Positions 17,721 to 26,861 of a stretch of 64,000 nucleotides of DNA are shown here, one piece after another (within the stretch, counting starts at the first letter, position 1; every line of letters begins with the position of its first letter). Made by a program: the position numbers and the translations under genes. The DNA comes from Radiobacillus deserti (GTDB lineage Bacteria; Bacillota; Bacilli; Bacillales; Amphibacillaceae): contig NZ_CP041666.1 in NCBI RefSeq assembly GCF_007301515.1, positions 2,108,001 to 2,172,000 on the forward strand, written 5' to 3'. Under the pieces are notes generated by a model. That model did not search any database and was not told the origin of the DNA. It worked only from the letters and a program-made list of their open reading frames with translations.

Positions 17721-18392
17721 CTACTTTATTTCATCCTTGATATCTATATACCACCGGTCCTCGGAATCTAGGGAGCAAAACGAGATATCCGAAATGTTCG
17801 AATGCCCTCGCTTTTCCAAGTTTTCGAGTAACCATTCTTCTGTCTTATTTATTTTGTCTAAGGAATCCTTGCGAATGTTACCATCGACAACAAGTGGTAC
17901 CACAAAATTATCTGGAGAAATAGGTTCGATCCCCTTTTTAGACTTTTCAAATACGGATAGCTTTCCCGATGTTTCCAAAATAGCAAATTCTACATCTTGA
18001 ATGTTCCTTGTACCATTTTCCCTAAGCTGCTGCATCAAGTCGTTAAAGTTATAACGTTGCTTTCGCATTTCGTCTTCATCTATTTTCCCTTTGGAAATAA
18101 TCACCGATGGTTTTCCGTCAAACCATGCACGAAATTTTGTGTTTTTAAGAGATAAATAAGCTGTCGTTCGTTGAATAATGAAAAGGGTTCCCATAGGCAA
18201 CAAAGCATGCATAAATGTCTCAGAAGGATCTTCCACAGCAAAAACAGCCATCTCTGCAATCATCATAAAGACAACTATATCCAGGATACTTAATTCCCCA
18301 ATCTCTCGCTTTCCCATAAAACGCATGATTAACACAATCACGCAATAAGTAAGAACTGTTCTAAAGATGATATTTCCGACATCTAGCTCCAA
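17721..18392 (-). CDS. DUF421 membrane protein (YrbG/YetF family)
   Basis: Three N-terminal membrane helices, with the signature MRFMGKREIGELS, precede a cytoplasmic DUF421 domain of about 150 residues. YetF-family proteins occur in the inner membrane; those of B. subtilis have been linked to spores, but the biochemical role is unclear. The location matches yrbG. I chose TTG at 18392 because AGGGAAG lies eight bases upstream and homologues begin just before the first helix; an in-frame ATG at 18443 has no ribosome binding site and would add 17 residues. Confidence 0.8.
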   Translation of the reverse strand: MELDVGNIIFRTVLTYCVIVLIMRFMGKREIGELSILDIVVFMMIAEMAVFAVEDPSETFMHALLPMGTLFIIQRTTAYLSLKNTKFRAWFDGKPSVIISKGKIDEDEMRKQRYNFNDLMQQLRENGTRNIQDVEFAILETSGKLSVFEKSKKGIEPISPDNFVVPLVVDGNIRKDSLDKINKTEEWLLENLEKRGHSNISDISFCSLDSEDRWYIDIKDEIK

Positions 18393-18459
18393 ACGACACA
18401 CTTCCCTATCCAAAATAGTCGTTTGTAGTATTTCCTTCTCCATTAATCATATCCGAACG

Positions 18460-19758
18460 TTATAAGGTTTGTTGAAAAGGGATTAAATAACGAACATAAA
18501 TATAGACGGTTGTGATAATTAACGAAAGTAATACGAGTGGAATTCCGTACAAAAGAAAACGAATAAATGGGATTCGTTGATTCGATCCTTCTGCCAGTCC
18601 TGCTACCACCACATTAGCCGATGCGCCAACTAATGTCCCATTTCCACCTAGACAAGCCCCTAATGCTAACGACCACCATAACGGATCCAAGTTAGCCATT
18701 CCATAGGATTGAAATTCTCTAATAACCGGAATCATAGCAGCCACAAAAGGAATATTGTCCACAATACCGGAAAAGATACCAGATACCCATAATATGAGTA
18801 ATGCCGTTTTAGGCAAGTCCCCTTCTGTTAGCCACATTACCCCTTTTGCAAGCTCATCAATGACCCCAACCTTTTCTAAGCCACCAACTAACATAAACAA
18901 TCCAATAAAGAAGAAGAGCGTAATCCACTCTACTTCTTGTAATACCTTTTCTGTGCCCGCTTCCTTTTCTGTCAATAACAACAAAAGCAAAGCACCGCTT
19001 ACCGCGATTGTCGTCAAATCAATATGAATTATCGGATGTAGAATAAACCCAATGATGGTGAGAAGTAATACCGTTATGGACTGATATAACATCGGGGTTT
19101 TTTTTAAGTATTCTTCCCCATTCATCTTCATTAACTCCCGAACGTGACCCTTGCTATACGTTAATTTTTTCCGAAACAAAAATACAACAGAAGTAATCAT
19201 ACAAGTAAATATAATCAGGACAACTGGGCCCAGATTCGTTAAAAAAGATACAAACGTTAAATGGTCTACAGCTTGCCCAATCATAATGTTAGGTGGATCG
19301 CCAATCAGGGTTGCGGTTCCTCCAATGTTGGCACTAAAAATAATGGTAAGTAAGTAGGGAAATGCAGGTAACTGCAACAACTTCGTTAACGTCAAGATGA
19401 TGGGAACAAAAAGTAAAACAGTCGTCACATTGTCCAACAAAGCAGAACCAATTGCCGTTAAAATCCCTGCCCCAATTAGTAATGAAGTTGGCTCACCTCT
19501 AACTTTTTGCGCAAATGTAATCGCAATATACTCAAATAGACCGGTTTTTTTCGTTATGGATACAAGAACCATCATGGAAAATAAAAGAGCAATCGTCTTC
19601 CAATCGATAAAATCTACGAAGGCATCTTCCCATTCATATATATTTAATAAGAGCAATAGCGCTCCACCCGACAAGGCAACGAGAGCTCGATTGATTTTTT
19701 CGGTCATGATAAAAAAATAACTGATTAAAAAAATCAAGATTGCAATGGTTGTCGACAT
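18460..19758 (-). CDS. ArsB/NhaD-type ion permease
   Basis: A 432-residue polytopic membrane protein (about 11-12 helices) of the ion transporter superfamily that includes ArsB, NhaD and the CitM/SLC13 carriers. Conserved segments are ALLDNVTTVLLFVPI, GGTATLIGDPPNIMIG and SGIVDNIPFVAAMIPV. Substrate cannot be told from sequence; sodium/proton exchange would suit a salt-tolerant bacillus but is speculation. ATG follows GGAGAGGGGA. It is divergent from the yrzE-like gene, with a palindrome between them. Confidence 0.85.
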   Translation of the reverse strand: MSTTIAILIFLISYFFIMTEKINRALVALSGGALLLLLNIYEWEDAFVDFIDWKTIALLFSMMVLVSITKKTGLFEYIAITFAQKVRGEPTSLLIGAGILTAIGSALLDNVTTVLLFVPIILTLTKLLQLPAFPYLLTIIFSANIGGTATLIGDPPNIMIGQAVDHLTFVSFLTNLGPVVLIIFTCMITSVVFLFRKKLTYSKGHVRELMKMNGEEYLKKTPMLYQSITVLLLTIIGFILHPIIHIDLTTIAVSGALLLLLLTEKEAGTEKVLQEVEWITLFFFIGLFMLVGGLEKVGVIDELAKGVMWLTEGDLPKTALLILWVSGIFSGIVDNIPFVAAMIPVIREFQSYGMANLDPLWWSLALGACLGGNGTLVGASANVVVAGLAEGSNQRIPFIRFLLYGIPLVLLSLIITTVYIYVRYLIPFQQTL

Positions 19759-19853
19759 TCTCTGTCCCCTCTCCTGCATAGGATGAAACAAGGTTTTATC
19801 CAGGTGTGATACAAGCTTCTCTACAATGTATTCAACTTGTACCGAAAATATTT

Positions 19854-19877
19854 AATTCTAATTCAATTTAATTAGAA
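19854..19877. promoter_or_regulatory. AT-rich palindrome between divergent membrane-protein genes
   Basis: ATTCTAATT and AATTAGAAT form a perfect 9-bp inverted repeat around a six-base centre, in the 155-base gap between the permease and the yrzE-like gene. It has the form of a dimeric repressor operator; the regulator is unknown. Confidence 0.4.
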
Positions 19878-19913
19878 TAGAATGATACAAATGGACAACC
19901 AAGGAGGAATTTC

Positions 19914-20306
19914 ATGGTGAAACCAAGAATTGTATCGATATTGTATGGGTGGGTTACCATTTTTGCCGTGATGCTTGCAGCGAGTCTCATTCTTTCTCTT
20001 TTGCTGCGTTTTTCATCGCTTGGAGAATCAACATTAAGTTGGACTACCCTAATTGTAAGTATCATTGCTTTATTTGCAGGTGGGTTGATGGCAGGGGCAA
20101 AAGGAAAGGAAAAAGGATGGTTGCTTGGAGGAATAACAGGGATTGGATTTACGCTCTTCATTTTGTTATATCAATATCTAGGTTATGGTACTGGTTTCTC
20201 TTTAGAACAGACATTCCATCATACAGGCTTCCTAGTTTCCGCATTATTTGGTGGGATTCTAGGTGTAAACATTTCTGGTAGTGAACCAGACGGCTCCAAT
20301 TCCTAA
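19914..20306 (+). CDS. TIGR04086 family membrane protein (YrzE-like)
   Basis: A 130-residue protein with four predicted transmembrane helices and a Gly-rich second half (FAGGLMAGAKGKEKGWLLGG). The TIGR04086 family is restricted to Firmicutes; its function is unknown. The position next to yajC corresponds to B. subtilis yrzE. ATG follows a full AAGGAGG ribosome binding site. It converges with yajC across a shared terminator. Confidence 0.8.
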   Translation: MVKPRIVSILYGWVTIFAVMLAASLILSLLLRFSSLGESTLSWTTLIVSIIALFAGGLMAGAKGKEKGWLLGGITGIGFTLFILLYQYLGYGTGFSLEQTFHHTGFLVSALFGGILGVNISGSEPDGSNS

Positions 20307-20328
20307 ATAAAAACCTTGTTAAATGATT

Positions 20329-20365
20329 AAAAGGACGAAAGGCAATTGCCTTTCGTCCTTTTTCT
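20329..20365. terminator. bidirectional terminator between yrzE-like and yajC
   Basis: A perfect 15-bp stem (AAAAGGACGAAAGGC / GCCTTTCGTCCTTTT) with a four-base AATT centre and a T run on the plus side. On the minus strand the A-rich left arm supplies the T run. Confidence 0.92.
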
Positions 20366-20631
20366 TAGTCAATACTTACTACCTCTCGTACAGCTGAACG
20401 GTCATATGTAAGTTTTGTACCTTCATCATTGATTAACACTACCGTATCTTCATCAAGTGCATGAATTTTGGCATGAAAACCACCAATCGTAACAACCTTG
20501 TCCCCTTTTTTCATCTCCGCTTGCATCTGTCTAACTTGCTTCTGTCTCTTCTGTTGTGGTCGAATCAATAGAAAATAGAAAATCGCAAGCATCGCGATAA
20601 TTGGTAACAATTGCATTAAAGTTCCACTCAT
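20365..20631 (-). CDS. yajC: preprotein translocase accessory subunit YajC
   Basis: An 88-residue single-pass membrane protein: N-terminal helix (about 4-22) ending in the conserved FYFLLIRPQQKRQK, then a small soluble domain with GDKVVTIGGFHAKI. It associates with SecDF-YidC in the Sec pathway. It is the last gene of the queA-tgt-yajC run on this strand, following tgt by 17 bases. Confidence 0.96.
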   Translation of the reverse strand: MSGTLMQLLPIIAMLAIFYFLLIRPQQKRQKQVRQMQAEMKKGDKVVTIGGFHAKIHALDEDTVVLINDEGTKLTYDRSAVREVVSID

Positions 20632-20648
20632 TCCTACTCCACCTCCTC

Positions 20649-21785
20649 TTAGAAGTTTTTTGCATCTGGTCGGTTAAACCCATATTGTTCAAAAAATTCT
20701 TCTCTAAAGTCTCCAAGCCGATCGTTTCGTATTGCTTCACGGACTTGCTCCATCAATTTTAACAGAAAATATAAATTATGGTAAGTAGTAAGTCTCAAAC
20801 CGAATGTCTCATTACTTTTTACAAGATGTCGAATATACGCTCTCGAATAATTTCGACACACATGGCAATCACATTTCTCATCTAAAGGTCCAAAATCTCG
20901 CGCATATTTCGCATTTCTTACGACTAAACGTCCGTTAGAAGTCATACAAGTTCCATTTCTCGCAATACGAGTTGGCAACACACAGTCAAACATATCAATC
21001 CCACGAATGGCTCCGTCAATAAGCGAATCTGGTGAACCAACTCCCATTAAGTACCTCGGTTTATCATGTGGAAGCAGTGGTGTTGTAAATTCTAAGACGC
21101 GGTTCATCACTTCTTTTGGTTCTCCTACGGATAGACCTCCTACCGCATAACCAGAAAAATCAAGAGATGTTAGATCTTGTGCACTTAGACGACGCAAGTC
21201 CTCATATTCCCCACCTTGGACAATTCCAAACAACCCTTGTTTTGAGGGATTTTGATGAGCTTGTAAACAGCGTTCCGCCCATCTGCTTGTTCGCTCCACA
21301 GAGCTTTTCATATACTCATGGGTTGCAGGGAACGGCGGACACTCATCAAATGCCATCATTATGTCTGATCCTAAGGCATTTTGGATATGCATTGCTTTTT
21401 CAGGGGATAAGAACAATTTCTCCCCACTTATATGGTTTCGGAAATGAACCCCTTCTTCTTCTATTTGTCTTAAATCACTAAGACTAAAAACTTGGAATCC
21501 ACCTGAATCCGTCAAAATGGCTCCATCCCAATTCATAAAGGAATGCAATCCGCCTGCTTCCTGAATAATATCTTCTCCAGGACGTAGCCAGAGGTGATAC
21601 GTATTTGAAAGAATGATTTTCGCACCGATTTCTTCTAGCTCTTCAGGACTCATCGTTTTCACAGTTGCTAAAGTCCCAACCGGCATGAAAATCGGTGTTT
21701 CAAACGAGCCGTGAGGAGTATGAACGATTCCTAGACGAGCTCCTGTTTGTTTACACGTTTTAATATGTTCATAGGTGATTGGCAT
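20649..21785 (-). CDS. tgt: queuine tRNA-ribosyltransferase
   Basis: Exchanges guanine 34 for preQ1 in tRNAs with GUN anticodons. The 378-residue protein has the catalytic-region motifs DSGGFQVFSL and FDCVLPTRIARNG and the zinc site CDCHVC with a downstream His (about 310-345). It lies 16 bases downstream of queA, the next enzyme in queuosine synthesis. Length and motifs are ordinary. Confidence 0.97.
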   Translation of the reverse strand: MPITYEHIKTCKQTGARLGIVHTPHGSFETPIFMPVGTLATVKTMSPEELEEIGAKIILSNTYHLWLRPGEDIIQEAGGLHSFMNWDGAILTDSGGFQVFSLSDLRQIEEEGVHFRNHISGEKLFLSPEKAMHIQNALGSDIMMAFDECPPFPATHEYMKSSVERTSRWAERCLQAHQNPSKQGLFGIVQGGEYEDLRRLSAQDLTSLDFSGYAVGGLSVGEPKEVMNRVLEFTTPLLPHDKPRYLMGVGSPDSLIDGAIRGIDMFDCVLPTRIARNGTCMTSNGRLVVRNAKYARDFGPLDEKCDCHVCRNYSRAYIRHLVKSNETFGLRLTTYHNLYFLLKLMEQVREAIRNDRLGDFREEFFEQYGFNRPDAKNF

Positions 21786-21801
21786 ACTTTTTTCCTTCCT
21801 G

Positions 21802-22830
21802 TTACAAAATTAACATTGCATCTCCAAAGCTAAAGAAACGGTATCTCTCTTTTACTGCTTCTTCGTATGCACTTAGTATGAAGTCTCTTCCAGCTAGAGC
21901 ACTTACTAGCATAATTAATGTCGATTTCGGTAAATGAAAATTAGTGATTAACCCATCAATTGCTTTGAATTCATAAGGTGGATAGATAAAGATATTCGTC
22001 CAGCCTCTGCTTTCTTTAAAGCTTCCTTTCTGGTCTCTTGCAATCGTCTCTAACGTTCTGGTAGAAGTGGTTCCTACGGAAATAATACGTCCATTTCTTT
22101 CTTTCACACGATTCAATTGGTCTGCGGTTTCCTGTGACATCATGTAAAATTCGGAATGCATATCATGCTCTTCAATCCTATCGACATTAACCGGACGAAA
22201 TGTTCCTAAGCCGACATGAAGCGTTATATAGGCAAACTCGACTCCTATGTCCTTAAGCTCGTCCATTAATTCCGTTGTAAAATGCAAGCCAGCCGTTGGT
22301 GCTGCGGCAGAGCCTTCCTCACGGGCATACACAGTTTGGTATCGATCTCTGTCCGGCAATTGTTCTTTAATATATGGAGGAAGTGGCATCTCTCCTAGCT
22401 CATTCAATACCTCTAGAAAAATTCCTTCATACTGGAAAGAAAGTATTCTTCCACCATGTTCTTTTTCTTCTAGGCACACTGCTGTTAGGCGGTCATCTCC
22501 AAAAGTGAGGGTTGTTCCTACTTTTATTTTTTTTGCTGGCTTGACTAATACTTCCCAGTTATCTTTTTCAAGTTGGGTAAGTAGTAACACCTCCACTTTA
22601 GCACCTGTGTCTTCTTTTATACCATACAGTCTTGCAGGTAGCACTTTCGTGTCATTTAAAACAAGACAATCTCCTTTTCGAAGGAACGACTTAATATCAG
22701 AAAAGTGCTGATGACTCATCGTCTTCTTTTCCCGATTTAGCACTAGTAAACGAGAAGATGCACGATCCTTTAATGGTACTTGCGCAATTAATTCTTCTGG
22801 TAAGTGGTAATCAAAATCATTTATATCCAT
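21802..22830 (-). CDS. queA: S-adenosylmethionine:tRNA ribosyltransferase-isomerase
   Basis: Converts preQ1 in tRNA to epoxyqueuosine using the ribosyl part of SAM. The 342-residue protein has the family start MDINDFDYHLPEELIAQVPL and the conserved segments AAPTAGLHFT and VGTTSTRTLE. It heads the queA-tgt-yajC set and lies downstream of ruvB and the DUF2905 gene, as in B. subtilis. Confidence 0.97.
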   Translation of the reverse strand: MDINDFDYHLPEELIAQVPLKDRASSRLLVLNREKKTMSHQHFSDIKSFLRKGDCLVLNDTKVLPARLYGIKEDTGAKVEVLLLTQLEKDNWEVLVKPAKKIKVGTTLTFGDDRLTAVCLEEKEHGGRILSFQYEGIFLEVLNELGEMPLPPYIKEQLPDRDRYQTVYAREEGSAAAPTAGLHFTTELMDELKDIGVEFAYITLHVGLGTFRPVNVDRIEEHDMHSEFYMMSQETADQLNRVKERNGRIISVGTTSTRTLETIARDQKGSFKESRGWTNIFIYPPYEFKAIDGLITNFHLPKSTLIMLVSALAGRDFILSAYEEAVKERYRFFSFGDAMLIL

Positions 22831-22865
22831 AACGACTCCTTACACGATATCTCATTTCGTAACGA

Positions 22866-23066
22866 TTATTTAAGCTTTCCAATGACATAAAAAATAAGAG
22901 AAAGAACAATGCTGACGACGATTGAGGTCATGATTGGAAAATAAAAAGATACATTTCCCTTTTTGAAACTAATATCACCCGGTAGTTTTCCAAACATACT
23001 CCAAATTAATCCAATCACGATAAAAATTACCCCTATAAGAATAAAGACTTTGCCCATTCCCGTCAA
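22866..23066 (-). CDS. DUF2905 small membrane protein (YrzS-like)
   Basis: A 66-residue protein with two membrane helices around the conserved loop FGKLPGDISFKKGNVSFYFP, the signature of DUF2905. Function is unknown. The TTG start (23066-23064) overlaps the ruvB stop codon in the sequence TTGA, so the two are coupled. GGGAGGTG lies about nine bases upstream of the TTG. Confidence 0.85.
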   Translation of the reverse strand: MTGMGKVFILIGVIFIVIGLIWSMFGKLPGDISFKKGNVSFYFPIMTSIVVSIVLSLIFYVIGKLK

Positions 23067-24064
23067 GCTTGTGGCACCTCCCGATGAAAATGTTCATACG
23101 CTTTAGGTGTTACAACTCTTCCTCGTGGCGTCCGTTGAATAAACCCAATCTGCAATAAATATGGCTCATATACATCTTCAATCGTTTGGGATTCTTCTCC
23201 TATAGTCGCAGCAATTGTGTCTAATCCAACAGGACCACCTTGAAATCCATCCATAATTCCTAACAATAGCTTATGATCAATGTGGTCCAGTCCCACTTGA
23301 TCTACCTGCAGCATTTCTAACGCTTTAGTCGTTGTGTCAAGCGAGATTTCTGTTTCTCCTTTTACTTGTGAAATATCTCGAACCCTTTTCAACAGACGAT
23401 TCGCGATACGGGGCGTTCCTCGTGACCGTCTGGCAATCTCATTTGCAGCATTTTCACTTATTTGCACATGAAAAATCTCGGAGGTTCTTTCTACTATTTT
23501 ACACAAATCGGCATTTTCATAGTACTCTAGCCTGCTTAAAACACCAAATCGATCCCGCAGTGGTGCAGTCAGTAAGCCTGCACGTGTTGTTGCACCTACA
23601 AGTGTAAATGGAGGTAAATCTATTCTTACAGAACGAGCACTAGGTCCTGATCCAATTACAATATCGAGACAAAAATCTTCCATAGCTGGGTAGAGAACTT
23701 CCTCCACAGAACGAGGGAGTCGATGAATCTCATCAATAAACAGAACATCTCCTGCCTCTAAAGACGATAGGATAGCAGCGAGGTCACCGGCACGTTCGAT
23801 AGCTGGACCTGATGTTGTTCGAAATTGCACTCCCATCTCATTTGCGATAATAGACGCTAACGTTGTCTTCCCCAAACCTGGTGGACCGTACAGTAGAACA
23901 TGATCAAGTGGTTCATTTCTCATTTGGGCTGCCTCGATAAAAATGGCCAAATTTTCTTTTACTTTGTGTTGTCCAATATATTGTTGTAAAGATGTTGGAC
24001 GGAGACTTTGCTCTATTCCTTCATCATCATGCAGTAGTTCCCCTGATATCATACGATCATCCAT
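23063..24064 (-). CDS. ruvB: Holliday junction branch-migration ATPase RuvB
   Basis: AAA+ motor that drives branch migration with RuvA. The 333-residue protein shows Walker A (GPPGLGKTTLA), Walker B (LFIDEIHRL), sensor 1 (GATTRAG) and the C-terminal winged-helix domain ending RTPRGRVVT. It is 16 bases downstream of ruvA and shares its probable LexA control. Confidence 0.97.
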   Translation of the reverse strand: MDDRMISGELLHDDEGIEQSLRPTSLQQYIGQHKVKENLAIFIEAAQMRNEPLDHVLLYGPPGLGKTTLASIIANEMGVQFRTTSGPAIERAGDLAAILSSLEAGDVLFIDEIHRLPRSVEEVLYPAMEDFCLDIVIGSGPSARSVRIDLPPFTLVGATTRAGLLTAPLRDRFGVLSRLEYYENADLCKIVERTSEIFHVQISENAANEIARRSRGTPRIANRLLKRVRDISQVKGETEISLDTTTKALEMLQVDQVGLDHIDHKLLLGIMDGFQGGPVGLDTIAATIGEESQTIEDVYEPYLLQIGFIQRTPRGRVVTPKAYEHFHREVPQA

Positions 24065-24080
24065 GCTTCCACCTCATCGT

Positions 24081-24692
24081 TTATTTCTCCATCATTAAAG
24101 CAAGCCCTTTACGAACTAGGTCATCTATACTGGCTAGCTTGCTTTCCTTTAATTTTGGCGTAATCAAGCGAATTTCACGATCTGAATAGCCAAGTGAGCG
24201 AAGAGCAGCTAATGCCTCCTCCATTGTCTCTTGTTCAACTGAAGGTGCTGTATTGCTTTCTATATCTATCCCTTCTATTTGAATTCCAATATCAACAGAT
24301 AGCTTTCCTTTTAAATCTAAAATCATTTGTCGAGCCGTTTTCTTTCCTACACCCGGAAAGCTCGTAAGAAATTTTTCATCTTCACGCTCAATAGCTGCAA
24401 CAAAATCCTGCACACCAGCATTTCCTAATATGGCAAGTGCCCCTTTTGGTCCTATCCCAGATACATTTAAAAGCTTTTTAAATAAAAACTTTTCTTCTGT
24501 TTTTCGAAAACCATACAACAACTGAGTGTCTTCACGTACATAATGATACGTAAATACTTTTACAGGCTCACCAATTTGCTCTTGAAACACGAATGGATTG
24601 GTACAAAATATTTCATACCCCACTCCATGCGATTCCACGTATATCGCATCATCTTGAATAGAATCTAACGTTCCTCTTATGTATGCAATCAT
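24081..24692 (-). CDS. ruvA: Holliday junction binding protein RuvA
   Basis: A tetramer that binds the four-way junction and loads RuvB. The 203-residue protein has an N-terminal OB fold (MIAYIRGTLDSI), two helix-hairpin-helix motifs (VSGIGPKGALAIL and FPGVGKKTARQMI) and a C-terminal RuvB-binding domain after an acidic linker. Upstream is a LexA-like box. It is the first gene of ruvA-ruvB-DUF2905-queA-tgt-yajC. Confidence 0.97.
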   Translation of the reverse strand: MIAYIRGTLDSIQDDAIYVESHGVGYEIFCTNPFVFQEQIGEPVKVFTYHYVREDTQLLYGFRKTEEKFLFKKLLNVSGIGPKGALAILGNAGVQDFVAAIEREDEKFLTSFPGVGKKTARQMILDLKGKLSVDIGIQIEGIDIESNTAPSVEQETMEEALAALRSLGYSDREIRLITPKLKESKLASIDDLVRKGLALMMEK

Positions 24693-24735
24693 AACAATTC
24701 TCCTTGTCAGATAAAACTAGTTCTATTCTATCATA

Positions 24736-24749
24736 CAAGCATATGTTCG
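24736..24749. promoter_or_regulatory. LexA (SOS) box upstream of ruvA
   Basis: CAAGCATATGTTCG matches the Bacillus LexA consensus CGAACATATGTTCG at 12 of 14 positions. It lies 44 bases before the ruvA start, next to a possible -10 (TATGAT on the minus strand), as expected for an SOS-controlled ruvAB operon. Confidence 0.7.
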
Positions 24750-24770
24750 GCCTTGAAAAGGCATAAAAAA

Positions 24771-24794
24771 ATTCTAGTCCCTCGAGACTAGAAT
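24771..24794 (-). terminator. terminator of bofC
   Basis: A 9-bp stem (ATTCTAGTC / GACTAGAAT) with a six-base loop is followed on the minus strand by seven T, just beyond the bofC stop codon. Confidence 0.88.
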
Positions 24795-24801
24795 TTTATC
24801 A

Positions 24802-25368
24802 TTAGCTATTAATCGTTTTATCTGGAATCATGTTCCGATATGCTTCTAACACGTATTGATACACTTCTTTAGACTTAATTTTTATTCCTTGACGTAGTTG
24901 CTCCGCCTGATAGCTTTCGAGTTCCTCCGTATTAATCTGATAAAAGGACTGAATCACTTGGCTATTTACGGGTCTACCTTCGAAGATTGTTAAAATGTCA
25001 TTTTTGATTCCAAAGTAGCCATTTTCTTTAATATACGGGGAAATATCGGAAATCTCTTTCCGAAATGTAACTTCTCCTTCTTTTTGATTGACCACTTGCC
25101 AGCCCTCATAATAAGCCCAGAAATCTTGCATCGACCAAACGGTTTCATCATGCGTTTCCTCTACTACTTTTCCGTCTATATAATGTCTCTGTAATGTAAC
25201 CTGTAAACTTAATGGCTCACTCTTTACAGCACTTTTCTCTTCCTTCTGTTTCTTCGCATCGGTTTCCGCGGCATCAATAATCGAGTCTTCCATCGTTAAA
25301 CCTGTAATACTAACAAACGCTAACCCCGTTATCACACTATATAAACATCCTCGTATCCATTTCTTCAT
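24802..25368 (-). CDS. bofC: forespore protein BofC, regulator of SpoIVB
   Basis: A 188-residue secreted or membrane-anchored protein with an N-terminal hydrophobic segment (about 5-25), followed by the BofC domain (VTLQRHYIDGKVVEE; YFGIKNDILTIFEG). In B. subtilis BofC is exported from the forespore and restrains the SpoIVB protease that triggers SpoIVFB-dependent pro-sigma-K processing. SpoIVFA/FB are also in this window. It is flanked by ruvA as in B. subtilis. Confidence 0.9.
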   Translation of the reverse strand: MKKWIRGCLYSVITGLAFVSITGLTMEDSIIDAAETDAKKQKEEKSAVKSEPLSLQVTLQRHYIDGKVVEETHDETVWSMQDFWAYYEGWQVVNQKEGEVTFRKEISDISPYIKENGYFGIKNDILTIFEGRPVNSQVIQSFYQINTEELESYQAEQLRQGIKIKSKEVYQYVLEAYRNMIPDKTINS

Positions 25369-25421
25369 ATTCTTTCACCCCATTTATAAATAAAAATCCT
25401 TGTAATTAAAGTTTGACCAAT

Positions 25422-25889
25422 TTAAACAGGATTATCCATGTAAGGATGAAACAAAGAAAAAACAGCCTCTTTTGGCTGCTTATAAAAGCATACATATTGG
25501 ATAGTTAGCACATACATCATAACGAAAGAAATCAAGAAGGATAGAAACAAAAAGCTTTCTCCTGATACGGTAATCATCATAACGAAAAGGATATAAGCAG
25601 GTGTTACCATCCCAAAGAGTATATAAGAACCATAGGAAAAGATGTGTTCGAGTCTAGTTTTATGTACAACTAATTTGTCTGTAAAATAAGCGTATGAGCT
25701 ACATTGCATGACCACCGCAGCACTTGTACAGACGCTTATTAACACGAGGCAATTAGAAAATGTACTACTTATTGTTTCTCCTATAGGGTAAATCGGACTA
25801 CGAGCAAGCCCTATGTTTATAACCATCACACCATAAAGATACAATAATCCACTAACTAAATAATATATCGTATAGGATTTAATCGTCAT
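25422..25889 (-). CDS. four-TM membrane protein, unknown
   Basis: The product has about 155 residues and four predicted transmembrane helices, with no motif I recognise. I chose the ATG at 25889, preceded by GAGGAGGGG, over an in-frame ATG eight codons upstream. It sits between bofC and yebC, where B. subtilis has csbX and yrbE; it is not related in sequence to those transporter and oxidoreductase genes as far as I can see. It ends 53 bases before bofC and may be co-transcribed with it. Confidence 0.65.
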   Translation of the reverse strand: MTIKSYTIYYLVSGLLYLYGVMVINIGLARSPIYPIGETISSTFSNCLVLISVCTSAAVVMQCSSYAYFTDKLVVHKTRLEHIFSYGSYILFGMVTPAYILFVMMITVSGESFLFLSFLISFVMMYVLTIQYVCFYKQPKEAVFSLFHPYMDNPV

Positions 25890-25955
25890 TGGCCCCTCCT
25901 CTCTTTTACTCAATGTATGAATTAGAGTGGCAAGGATAGACCTTTTGTTTATAAA

Positions 25956-25980
25956 AAAAGCACCTCTTAGGTGCTTTTTA
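25956..25980. terminator. bidirectional terminator after yebC
   Basis: A 10-bp stem (AAAAGCACCT / AGGTGCTTTT) with a three-base loop and T or A runs on both sides. Confidence 0.88.
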
Positions 25981-25985
25981 CGTAG

Positions 25986-26735
25986 TTACATTTGATTCAT
26001 CACTTCTTCATCTGCTTCTAGGTTATGGTACACTTCCTGTACGTCCTCGTTATCTTCCAGTACATCTATTAATTGAAGCATTTTATGGACATCATCCCCG
26101 GATAATGGTGAGGTTGTTTGGGGAATCATAGTCAATTCCGCTACCGAAAAAGTAAAACCTTTTTCTTGAAGTTGCTCTTTCACATTTGTGAATTCCTCTG
26201 GCTCCGTAAAAATTTCATATCCTTCATCCGTTGTTTCCATTTCTTCTGCTCCAGCTTCGATGACTTCGAGCATCAAATCATCTTCGTCTAAATCTGTAGA
26301 GTCTTTTGGAATGACTAGGTAGCCTTTGCGATCAAACATAAAGGATACACAACCGTTCTCACCAAGATTTCCGCCATTTTTATTAAATGCATGACGAATC
26401 TCTGCTGCAGTTCGATTTTTATTATCTGTTAGGGCTGAAACCATGACAGCTACACCACCAGGACCGTACCCTTCATATGTCATTTCCTCATAATTAACGC
26501 CATCAAGGTCGCCAGTGGCTTTCTTTATTGCTCTTTCTATATTATCGTTCGGCATATTATTTGCCTTAGCCTTATCAATAACAAGACGTAAGGAAGCATT
26601 CGTATCTGGATCTCCGCCACCCTGTTTCGCTGCTACAAAAATTTCTTTGGCAAGTTTCATAAAGATTTTGCCACGCTTCGCATCTTGTGCGTTTTTGCGT
26701 CGTTGAATATTCTTCCACTTAGAATGACCAGCCAT
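25986..26735 (-). CDS. yebC: YebC/PmpR family DNA-binding regulatory or translation protein
   Basis: A 249-residue protein with the highly conserved start MAGHSKWKNIQRRKNAQDAK and the middle segment GYGPGGVAVMV. YebC proteins were described as transcription regulators; in B. subtilis and other bacteria YebC-family proteins have more recently been tied to relief of ribosome stalling, for example at proline stretches. It is flanked on both sides by intergenic sequence and is probably a single gene. Confidence 0.94.
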   Translation of the reverse strand: MAGHSKWKNIQRRKNAQDAKRGKIFMKLAKEIFVAAKQGGGDPDTNASLRLVIDKAKANNMPNDNIERAIKKATGDLDGVNYEEMTYEGYGPGGVAVMVSALTDNKNRTAAEIRHAFNKNGGNLGENGCVSFMFDRKGYLVIPKDSTDLDEDDLMLEVIEAGAEEMETTDEGYEIFTEPEEFTNVKEQLQEKGFTFSVAELTMIPQTTSPLSGDDVHKMLQLIDVLEDNEDVQEVYHNLEADEEVMNQM

Positions 26736-26861
26736 TGGACATTCTCCTTTCTCTCATAAATCCTTAATATTTACACATCTATAATAGGTTCAAAATTTCC
26801 TTTCCAATATATCATAAAAAAAGGGATTTTTTAAGATATATCAACTTTTAAAAAAATAGAA

